From Litoditis marina (taxonomy: Eukaryota; Nematoda; Chromadorea; Rhabditida; Rhabditidae), in the NCBI GenBank assembly GCA_964036275.1, contig OZ038434.1:16357879-16421878 (forward strand): a stretch of DNA of 64,000 bases. The letters run 5' to 3'. The notes beneath the pieces are model-generated. The model searched no databases, had not been told where the DNA came from, and was given only the letters and a program-made list of their open reading frames with translations. The position numbers were made by a program, and so were the translations under genes. Shown here piece after piece: positions 44,301 to 56,300 of the stretch (position 1 is the stretch's first letter; every line of letters starts with the position of its first letter).

Positions 44301-47300
44301 TTCAAATACATAAACTTGATTGGTTTTGGCCCGAAATATGCGAATGTCCACGATATTGTCGAAAAGGGAGACAGTTTTTTTAAATGTTTACCACTAAAAT
44401 TGCACAAGTTTATTGAATTATGAATATTGAAATTGTGTTTTCAGATTCTTCAGATTCCGAATCGGACCATGTGGGTATAGATGGGAATGGGGGCGTGGAT
44501 GATGGCCAAATCTATGAGTCAGATGGGTCAAGTGAGTAATTTTTGCACATAGAGCTGTTCTAAGTTGCCCCGTTGATGTAATTATATTGGAAACAGATAA
44601 GTGCAGCTCTAGTCCGACTGACTTGCACATTTTTGTTTGTTTGCAGTTAATCTGTATGAGTCTATGAGCCGTTTGTTTGAATATTTCATCTCGCACTTGT
44701 GGAGAAATTCTTCATGGCTAAGTAATCATTGTAGGTGATCTCAATATCACGAGCGATTTGGAGGAGGAGTGTGACCCTGGCAGTGATTCTAATTTCGGTG
44801 AGAAAAGATCATACTAAGTAGTATCAGTATAAAACTATAAAACGATAAGAAACCCGTTTCTCATTGAAATTACAAATTAATAATTGTGTAACAAGAAAAG
44901 CTAATTTTTTTGAACGTACCGGAACGGGGTGTCGCTTAGTGAATAGAACTTCACAGGTGTCTTGGTTGAACGCAGTGACGAGCGGAAAATGAAGATAGGT
45001 TCTTGTGCATATTTTGCAACAAATAATTATCAGTTGGAATTCAATGAGTCTCATTTACAATGTTTTTTTAGTAGAACCTGCGCATGTTTCAGATTTCTCG
45101 TCACTCAAAGACGATTTTCTCCTGAAATTGTGCTTTGCCTACGATTCGTGTTTGTCTGGAGTCGGTGAGTTTTGTTTTAACTTTCGGGGTGGTTGAGTTT
45201 GTGTTTGATTCTATGGTTTCAAAGTTTTATTTCAATAAAGTTCTAAGACATTTAGACCTCGGTTCTCCAGTCTTTTGTCTTTGAATGAATATTTGCAGAA
45301 TACTTGCAGATTGGGAACGATATCTACTGAGTTCTGTGAGTGATCGTTCTGAGCAGCGTATTCTTAGAAAGCTGTATAATGATTGCAAGAATGCTGCCTG
45401 CGTTACAAAGGAAAACTATTGTTTTACTTGTTGTTCGCCGCTAAGAGCAACGGATCAAGTTGCTTCCTGGTATGTGGTCACTCTCATTTCTTTGTATTAT
45501 TTGAACAACTTTTATAAATCTTGAAGGGTTGATAGCACGAGTTGTTACGCTGCATGTTACGGTGTTGCGCTTGCGCGGTGTTGAAACTCGAGCCCGTATC
45601 ACGAATATTTAATTACTTCTCAGCCGAGGTTGTCTAACAATTTAAGTTAGTATTAGAAATGGAGAATAACTCCCTGTATGATTAATTAAAGGCTTTCTTT
45701 GCTCATGTTTAGGATGGAAACTTTCATCTTCCAGCTGTGGGGATGGCCCCGTGTTTTCTTGGTTATCCTGTGATGTGGCGCAACAACTTCAATTGATCGT
45801 GAACAGAGAGTACAATAATATTGTACAAGTGTATCGACTTATGGAAAGAGGGATGTCTACTAATTCGTTGTTAGACTCCAAGTGGTTTCGATCATTTGCT
45901 CAGCTGCAAGACGTAACGACGACATGCCCTGCACATTTCTTGCTCCACTTCGACGGCGTGCGGATGGAAGGAACGAAGTAAGAAAAAAATGTTCTTTACG
46001 TCTCTTGTTATGGTGACTACATCGTGACTACTTTTTTTCTAATTCTTATCGACGATTGTCGACAGTTTTCTCATGGTGTGAGGTGTCTCGGATAGTCTTT
46101 TGTTCAGTGATTGGTCTATGTATATGCTATATGTGAGTATATTATCGCCGGGAAAATTAAGAAAGGTTTCTAAGCTCGCGCGTTCTGCTCGCTATTTTCA
46201 TGAATTTAAAGTGGACCCATGAAGTACATTGTTACAGAAAGAAGCTGTGGCCAATGTTTGGACAATATGTTGATTTGCCTCATGCCCGAAGGATACTGTT
46301 GCGCAACCTAGTGTGTTTCGGGGTATTCTCCTCGGATAGAGACCCGACCGCTCTAGTACATAACTTCATTCTATTAAAAATTGAGAAACTACTCGATTCA
46401 TTGGCTGCGATTCTGAAAGTCAGTAGAGAAGGTCCAGAAGTGGGTGTTTCTGCGTCAATTGTGGGAGGCACGTACGATCGACCGGTGGGCATTACATCTA
46501 CATCTATTCCCCGCATTTGCTATTTTCTTCAACAGAAAGATAATTTAAATATTAAGTTGGGAATGAATTCACCCCCTTGAATTTTTTGCCGTGGATCCTG
46601 CACGGAACTCATAGTGTAGCTACCATGTGGTTTTTATTCAAATGTAAGTTTTATTGTAATAGTCAAATAAGCAATGACTCTCACTTTTTTTTGCTATCTT
46701 TCATCGATGGTTTCCAGGCTAAAGCAGTGGTATACGATTTCGCATTCCATTCCAGTCGGCATTCTTGTTGGTATTGTTTGACGGAGGACACGGTTTATAA
46801 GGCCACTCAGGGTAAAGGTGGGTGGATTCCAATGTATCAATGTATTTGTGTTTAATGTAGTTATGATGTGCTTCAAACGGTTCATATGAATGAGCGTCAT
46901 TGCAATGGAAGTCGGTTTTGCAAAAACGTGAACATTGTCAGAAACTATTGTACATTTGTTTTAGTTTTTTTACGTGGCTCAGATTGCCATTCACGTGGTT
47001 CTCAAATTTCGACTTACTTTCAACTGGTGTCTAGAGTGGGCTTTATGGTTTAATTCAGACCGCTGTAGTGAGCGCCATGAAAACCTCACTATAACCGACG
47101 CAGAATATGGTCAGTATGGCTTCAAAGCTACGTGTGAACCGGAGATGAATAAGATCTGTCTAGTTTACAACTCTACAATGGATCACCTACATGTTGTATT
47201 AGAAGGTGTAATGAAGGCTCTACTGAAAGGTAAGCTGATTTGTTTTTGACTGGTCAGTTACACAGCGATTGCGCTTGAGCGTGGTTTATAGATTATTGTA

Positions 47301-50300
47301 CCATGGGAATTAGAACGTGGTGTTTTGGTATGTTAAATGTTTGTGAGAAAACTGGAGACCATGTGATAATTCACGACAAATAACGCCCCCTCAGACTTGT
47401 TATACGTTTGATAAATTGTATATCACAACTCCAAATTCCGAATTGATGAAGCTTTGACGTGAAGACGTTGTAATGAAACTGTGTTTCTATTGTCTTCAGA
47501 ACAAAAATTGAACATTCAGAATCGGCACCGTGGTTATTCAATTCCAAGAAGACTAAGAACATCAACTCTTATTTCTCTCTCAATACTGGAGTTGCTGGTC
47601 GCCAATCCAAGATAACTCATTTCTTGCGGAGTATTGCGTTGCCTACAGGATTTCCGACGTTTGATTCCAATTCGCTGTCTTTGGCTTCTGGGGGAACAAT
47701 CCAGAGTGTGAGTTATTCAAATGCCAAGTGTGTGCTCTAATTATGCAGTCTTGTACTGTGTTTGATTCAACAGTTATAGTCAATACGATGTTATCTGTTA
47801 TCTCCGATTGACGAGTGTTGAGCCACTGTGTGTATCAGTTTTTATAGATTTAAAAGCATAAGATGGGACGTGAAATAGTGTTAGATTTCTGATTTAGTTT
47901 GTATTTGCAGGTATTCGTGTATGGCTTGACGTCACTCGCTATGAACAATGAGTTCCAGAGGCCTATTTGTAGTGTTTTGATTATGGGAATTTCCTTGGTT
48001 GATTTGCTACTGCACAACAAGGATTATGATCAAAAGGAGCTGGACCAAGTCAAGAGAATCATGCCTATGCTAGCAACACTGTATCGAATCGCTCTACACA
48101 ACCGGCTCCCGTTCAAGGCACACGTAGGTGGTTTTATTAAGTGATTATAATTTGTGAGTTTAGTCTGACGTTGACGTGGACACATTGGTAGTTTGAGAAT
48201 TATGGTTTGATGTATTTCTGAAACAAAACTATGTTCTCAATCGTGTAGAAGATTTTGAGTTTATCGAGATTTTTGTGCTTTCTTTTCGAATTTTTCGCGC
48301 TTTCAGGAATGGTTGTATCATTTGACGCACGTACTGGAAAACGTTGGTAATATTGTTGACACATCCACCGCTTTAGCTGAGTCGTGTCACCATTATTTGA
48401 AGGCCAATATCAATTCCTACGTGACCAATGGAAGAATCCAGCAGATGTTAGTTAGGTGAGACTTCAAAACATCTATATATGTGGTTATTGCGCGAAATTT
48501 CTGGATAATTTTTCCTTTCCGGACACGAGAAAATTTGGTTATTTTCAATGCAAAAACGTTAATAGTTGCGTCATTGAATTAAAAAAGAAACGCAAAACGG
48601 ACCACTTTTTGACGACTATGAAACTTACTTGTGTATGATTAGAATGCAAGTAATTTAAGGTGGTTTGCCTGGAGAAACCTGCGGGATGAGTTGGTTCGTC
48701 GTGCAGAGACCTCTGATTCAATGTCAGACCCAATTGTGCGCTACATGAAAACCATTGGACGTGGAACTCTCACATTGAAATGTGTGAAAGTTGACAAGTC
48801 GGCAGTTGCATTCGAAGAAGTCGAGAAGTTAGGTTATGATCTTTCCGATTGTTATAGTAAAATGGCATTGAACAATGTTGTTTACCTATCTCTCGCCTGG
48901 TCACGCTCTAGACGTTGCGCTGATCACTATGTTGTATTCACTGAGTCTGGTGTCAAGCACTTTGGTATAATACATTTTATGTTTGTGGGCACTTACGGTA
49001 GCATACACTTTGTTGTCACCCCATTGGTAGTCGATCATTCTTCTCTTGATGTCTTGATTAATCAGTTTACCGACGGTAGTGATTGTTCGATAGCGGCTCT
49101 GGGCTTGTTGCAAGAGTTCAAATTGTCTACCTGTTTTGCTGCAGGTCATTTCAATGGTAGAATGTGTTGTGTTCATGAGAATTCAATTCTCGGTAAGGCT
49201 GCTTTCATAGAAGGCACTAATTTCAATATTGCTTTCGATGTGAATTTTCGGCCGTTCCATAGATAGATTTTGTTGTCTCACAAAATATCATTTGTTATTC
49301 GCTCGTTCATAGTTGATGACTTCTGAATGTTTGCATTATCTTATTAAAATAGCAAGACGACAATGTGTTATTTTGTATTTACCTTTTTCTCGGTTTAATC
49401 TCCGCACTCTCTATCTTGATGTTCTACGGAAATTATTCTGTTTGCACTCGATACTTTGTTCTATTTATTTTGCAGGTTCGACCAGATGTCAAAGTCTAAG
49501 AAGGCTTCTCTGCTAACGGATGCACAGGTATTTATTAATTTTTTTAGCTACGTTATCTCGTTAGATAATCGTTCAATTTGAACGTTTCACACTAAATTTT
49601 CTACCATACACTCACAAGACACTGGGTTGAAACATTTGTAGCCAGCACCCCACTAATAGATGTGACCCGGGAACTGCTTTTTCCTACCGGAAATTGCAGT
49701 ATTCCGACTGATTTAAACAATAAATGGGTTATTTTTAAAAAGAGAATGCACCGGGACCCGTCTATGCTCGAAAGGTTCACTCGCAACCCCTTCTCTGAAA
49801 GTAGGCAAAGTTAGTGTATGATTGAAACTAAGATCTCACCTCTCATTACAGTTACTGGAGCAAATCGAAAGTCTGACTGCTCTATACGACCGACGAACCA
49901 ACGATACGTGAGTTAACTGTTCCGATGCTTTTCTGATTTTGAGTTTTCGCTGCGTGTTATTTGAGTAGAAGGGTGTGTTTACTTGTGTTTTCAAGCGAGC
50001 GGTGGCCCAATACGTCCATATTGCACTGTCTTGTTTGTGGTATTGAGTATACCGTGATCAAACTACAATTGAGCTATGTCTCATAACCCAATACCTGAAT
50101 ATTCCATTACATACATGTTGACTAAAATTAACGAATGCATTACACATTTCTTTTATTTAAGTGTAGTGGAACAGACTCCTGAGCCTGAAGACGAAGAGAA
50201 CTGCAGTGACGATGTTGTCCCAAAAGAAAACGGGCGAACACCTGACCAACCCCCACATCGGCTGCATGTGAACGGAAAGTACGTGCCTGCAACGGATCGG

Positions 50301-53300
50301 AAAGCCAGAGGAAATTTCGCTCCCCCCCTGCGAAGGAGAGCTTCATCCGAAACGCGACAGGTGTGCTTTTATATCTTACATTTTTTACCGAATGCCAATT
50401 GAACAAATTCAAACCGAGGGATTGATCAAACGGTTAGCTTCCCATCTACTTTGTATTTTTTTTTCCAATTTATATGTAGGTTCCGTTTTCAGTCAGCGTC
50501 AAATCGTCCAACAAGGCAGGAAAGAGAGAAAAAAGAAGACCCTCCCGCAAAGAAAATGTGCTTTCCAAAACAAGAACCGCCGCCGATGCGACGTCGCACC
50601 TCTTCCCTATCTGTATTGGTGAGCGTTTACTTTTTCACTGATTCACTTGAATGTCAGCCGTCTTTTATTTTTACCTTTGTCTTCAGGTTCACTTTGGTTT
50701 TCAATATTTTCTGGTCAACTATCAGCGTTGCTTTTGTATGTGCGTGTCTGCGCAGTTGGTTTTTTGTTGGTTAGTCGCAGTTACGCTACTTTTTTTCAGA
50801 TAGAAGAATCACCGCCTGCAACGCCAGTCAAACCGAAAAAGGAAAGTCTGGAGCTTGAGCGAGCTCGAGTCAAACACCAAGCAGCTAAAGAACTGAAAGT
50901 AAGCATAGTTGAATTTCAATCAATAAATTTAATTCAATAGTTTCTCCCGCCCAGTTCCTTATCACAATTCATATTTGTTCACATTTATCCGACTAATGTA
51001 AAACTCGATCATCAGAGAAAGAGAAGGAAACTTAATACAAATAGTCGAAGCCTATGATTCTGAATGATTCACAGTTTTTTGTACCATAGCGTGGCGGAGA
51101 GGGTTGAAACGGTAGTATGCCAACGTAGGCAATCGTATTCTGATCTTAATTTATATGAACTGCTTTCCGTTTTTCAGGCTTTGAAACGAAATAGCCCAGC
51201 CATAGTGCAAAACAAAGTGGACCCTTTCTTGTTTGCACAACAGTACTTCTTCCACTCAGACGGAACAGTGAAGGATTTGACCAATTATCAGGTATGATTT
51301 GCTCTTTTTATAATACGTTCGATAACCACTTTTGTATAAAAAAAATGAGGTTGGCATACACACAGTGGGTGGCACATGTAAAAGATAGCAGCCGCGCGAG
51401 ATCGTTCTTTTTTGTGTTTTCAGGAATTCCAACATCTGTTCACAAAGGACAGCTACATTGATCCAGGATTATATCTGCAGCAGGACTCCGTCGAAAAACT
51501 GGGAACAGTGACTGCCGTTCAATCTCTCATGGTGCGAACACTTTTATAGCATGACAGAACATTTATTTATTTTGTTTTGGGTATGTACTGTTGTGATGAA
51601 ATACTATTGTTGAGAAGACGCTCCTAATACTCATAGAGCAAAGATGGTGAAATGCAGAGCGACTTTGGTCAATGCTCTATTGAGCCAAGCGGATGTTCTA
51701 AATTAGCAATTTTGTCCATCAAATTCTATTACCCTCTGAGCAAACGTGTCTCAGTTGTTGAACCGTTGCCCGTTCAGGCAAGATGTCAGACTACAATGTC
51801 GTGGAAGAAATGTACGAGATTGGTTGAATCTGCCAAGAAAATTGCACACGAAGCACGTCGTGATTTTAAAGCAGAAGATGTAAGTTCCATCTTTCTAACT
51901 GACTTGTGCAAAATCATATCTCTACTCATACTTTACGCTTTCTATCTGTGCTGTTTGTAGAGTAAACTTTTCTAATAGTATAGGGAAGAAGGTTGTAAAG
52001 CAATGTACATTATTCACGAGTAACACCAATCTACATCATTGTCGCAATTGGTTTTCGTTTCCAGTTTTTATAGTTTTGTTGTTTTGATCCTGAAGGAGCT
52101 TCAGTGAACCCGGAATCCCGATACCCTGACCTCTACAAGTCTACCATCTTTATTTGTTGTTTGAATACACAAATACATGGTGTAACCGCATTCCAGGGTC
52201 AACTTTTCCAAGTCTTCGACAAGGAAAGAGTTGTCGACCACTCTGAACTCAATCTAACTCACCCACTTCGCGATGAAGAGTTATCTCTGTTTGAAGTGAG
52301 CTCAAAGGTTCACATTGACAATGCCGATGATGTTCAGTCAATGTGTCGTCAAGTTGTCAACGAGTATATGTATCAGGTGGGTACATCACGTATTTCCTCT
52401 TAGACCATACAGTCAATGTACAGTCAATGTGCCTTCCCTTTTGCTGAAGTTAGAGTTCTCTATGCATATTATTATCAGAGTAAACGCGGTTACTATTTTT
52501 CCACAAAAACAGTACGATCACCGTTCAATCCCATAAGGCATCAATCATTACGAGCGCGCAGCAGCGTCACAACAGCCTTTCCATCATCAAAGTGTTTCTT
52601 CTTTCATTTCTCCAATCCGAGTGCCACATTCAACAATGTGGAAAGTCACGCGTCTATCAGAAAATTTCAAATTTTGCAGCTATTCTCTCCATATGAGGCC
52701 ATAAAAATAACTGGATCCTATCAGAGCACAGCCGGCTATTTCTTCGTTGGCACTGAAATGGTACCAGCTCTCCTAAGTGAGTTTAAACTACATGCATTCC
52801 CGTCTGGCTATTAATTTACAAAGCAAATACTAGTGAGAAGTAACTATTGGATTCGTTCAGTTTTCTGGATTCATTCAGTTTTCTCTACTGGATTCATTCA
52901 GTTTTCTCACCTGTTTTAAATTTAATTCACGTGAAAATTAGATCAATTTCGCTCTGTTGTGTGTGATTAAAGACGCGCACATCCGACCTCGCGAGAAAAA
53001 AATCTCAAAAATCTTAATGCGAACCCATTTCAGGAATCATTTCATTGGCGTACGGAGTGAAGCTTAGCGAATCTACTCGAGTACAGCTGCGTGTCCATCT
53101 ACAATACTATCTAAAAAGATATTTGTGAGTTATTTTTCATATGAATTATAGCCATTCATACAAATATTACTGGAGAGTGCTCAACGATTCTGAAACAGCA
53201 TTTAACATCTCGCACTCAGACTAGTGTACCATTTCCATCTGGACGTGTTTTTCCTTCTTCTTTCATCTTTCATACCATTCTCCATCAGTACAATATAATA

Positions 53301-56300
53301 GGATACGAACTTATTTTTCTCCCGTATCACAGAGTGTTGTGTGAAGGTGTTGTTGGCGTCAAAAGGGCGCTGGGAATTGGAGGAAAATAGTCTTCTAGCA
53401 AGACAACGGCTATCCTCCAAGAGGCTATTTGTAACATTCAGGTTGCAAGTCTAGAGTAGATAATTTACGTTTAAAATACAATTACAAACACTATCAAAAC
53501 AAGGCTAGAGGGAAAAACATTACTATTTTTTCAGTGAACATGCCCGCGTTAAACACGCGCCTGTGATGAAAGCCTCAAACCGAAACAATAAGAAGAGAGA
53601 TGAGAATAAGGTATGTGATTTACGGTATTTAGAGAATTAACAACTCATCCGCATTCAAAGTTCTATATATCATCATTTGTTTTTTCAGGAGAGAGAAAAA
53701 GCTAGCCTCAAGAATGTAACAAACAACTGTAGAGACTCTGACCAGTCTGACCCCGGAACAGACCAACAGAAAGGTGAGTACTTTAAGTAGATCACCTACA
53801 TGTGATTCCAGTTATTGAGTGTAATACTTTCTTACTTAATTTATGCACGTGATTGATACTCCTATAATTAGTGTCATGTTTTGTTTTACACCCGACACAA
53901 TGATGAGTCAGTAATGGGTAAACGTACGGATGCTCAGTTAACGTCAAAATCTATCAGCGTACATTCGCCAACACAATTTTCTATGTAGCTCTGTGCTCTG
54001 TTCTATTTCTTCCTCTTTCCATATTAAACTATGCATATAGTTACGAATGTTAGAATCCCTAGCATTTTCTTCAAATCGTTTAATTACTGCGGTCATGTTC
54101 ACATGTTCCACACCTTGCCCTAGTTTTTGCCTAGCTGAGCCTATTTTCCAGATCCGAATCAATGAGAATCCGCGGAGCGAGGAGCTACACAGTATTTTCG
54201 ATCTACGCAATATCGTTTTCACAATTTGTTTATTGTTAACTTGTTATGGATTTTGTTATGTGTTGACATCTGGCCACTTATTTTATCAGAATAAAGTCAA
54301 TGTGTCCTGTCTGCCATTCGACGTATGTTTACCAAAACACAATTCAAGCGTGAAAACGATTTTCACAATTCCAAAATGGGTCAGCTCACGAAATTACCCG
54401 ATTCGGCCCGATTCGGGTCATATCGGCCGAAAAATCGTCGGCCCGAAAAGGTGCCTTTTCGGCCCGACATTTTCCCCCGAAATGACCCGACTCGGGCCGA
54501 ATCGGCCCGCGATTTTTCACCTATGTTGGGCCAAGATCTGTTCTAACTCCATACATGCGTACTCAGGTGAAAAGTCGCGGGCCGATTCGGCCCGAGTCGG
54601 GTGAGATCGGTTCGTCCTGTTATGTCGTGTCGCGTCGTGAGGTGTCGTGGCGAATCGGCTACGATTTGGCCAGCCTAAGTGCGCCCGCCTGCTAATTGGT
54701 CGCTCTGCCGCGACAGTCCTTCAATTTGTGAATTTTAGAAAATTTTCCATTTTAATGTCATTTTGATTATAATTTCAGTTTATCTGTATTTATATTCATT
54801 CTCTTAGTCTATTCGTTGTTGAGAAGTGTGTACACACTGTGCAATTCACTTGCGAATACGTTTTCCATTGATATTTTAAGTTTTAAACCTGTTTTCTTTG
54901 GTTCTATTGATTAAAATTTTTCGATCTGTCAACAACTTTGTTCCTTAATAGTAATTCAGCCCTCTTAGAATGTGAAAAACATGAAAATTTATTGCACGAC
55001 AATTCGTTCCCGCGCGTCGCGTGTGCGATAGCTCGTCCCCACTCTCTCATCACAAAATAGGCGGAAACTGGGTTTCAAAATGACATTACACTTCGTAAAA
55101 TTTACTGTCCGTTATTGAATATAAATTTACTATGAATACATTCGAAAAGTTGGTTTAGTCGTCACGTAATTGAGAGAAAACAAGTCCCTCTTTCTTATTT
55201 CACACTGTTTTTCGTTCTTGATGTTCTCTGCAGTCTCTATACAAAATCTAACCTAGTTTCACATTGATTTGTAAGTTTTAAGGTAATTCGGGAATTTGTA
55301 AGCTGGGGAAGAGTTATGTCACGCAACGCGAGGACGAGTTGTCCGTAAACGTTAAATTTAACCCATTTCGTATGTCAATTTTTTCAAAATTCTGAATTGA
55401 TTTTTGGATGGAAAGTTCAAAATTGTTTCATGTCTTTTTCAGGCTTGATCGGTTGATGGGTTTCCAGATTTGAGGGGCGGCTGTTTACACGGTTTCAACT
55501 CTCTACCCGATCAGGAGATAATTCAACTGTTCCACAAACGAGTTAATGTAAGGTAGTATTTGCAAATGTTTCACATGTTTAACTAGGAAAACGAATTCCA
55601 TTCCGAAGAATAGTCATATCTTGCAGGCCTGTCCGGGTCCAAATAGGATTAGAGAAAATAGCTGTTTGGTGAACGAGTTTAGCCATGTGCCAGTAAAGTG
55701 TGACTGATCCACGAAAATTAGTTGGTATATACCACTAGAGAGAAGAAATACATAAAAATCTGCACATTTCTTATTGCCAAATTGTTCTAAATGTTGGTCT
55801 AAATATTCAGTTTTGTTACATGAGTTTTTCAGGTTTGCTCGGTAGCTGGGTTTCCACATAGAAGACAGAACCAAGTTGCTGTATGGCGTTCCTACTATCC
55901 ATTCAAGATTTAACCAGCTATTCAACACGTGAGTTGATGCTTTTTGCTTAGTTGTGGGTAGAAAGTATATAAACGCCAGAACAATGTGCAGTTTTCGAGC
56001 CAATCAGACAAAAGCCACCAAAAAACTTTCGGATGGTACTTGTTGGAAGATATTTGTTGTTTTGGGATTCGTTTTTAATTGTTCTCATAATCATTATACG
56101 TTCCAAAAGATGACTTTTAAATAACCGACTATTGCTGTTCAATACGGACCTCAATCAAATGATAATAGAGTTTCTTGCTGGTAGTATTTGTATTCATTTG
56201 ATAATATCTACTATGGAGCATGATACTTGTTGCTGTTTTTTTTCTCGTGTGGGTAAACCGTATCCCCCGTGTAGTATTGCAGACAAAAACATACCCAACG

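Larger units (their letters stand above)
43419..54524 (+). mobile_element. 11.1 kb CACTA-like (CMC) DNA transposon, apparently complete
   Basis: The left end CTCAGGTGAAAAGTCGCGGG (then CCGATTCGGCCCGA) and the right end CCCGCGATTTTTCACCTAT (preceded by TCGGGCCGAATCGG) are inverted repeats. GTT flanks both sides (43416-43418 and 54525-54527), consistent with a 3-bp target duplication. It contains a multi-exon transposase gene (44143-49266) and a second multi-exon gene (49486-54165), both transcribed left to right. The subterminal right part (54385-54524) is a GC-rich compound hairpin repeated in the neighbouring element. It is inserted in intron 6 of RagC/D, antisense to it. Assignment to the CACTA/CMC group rests on the transposase motifs and the 3-bp duplication; the terminal bases are not the classical CACTA. 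Confidence 0.75.
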
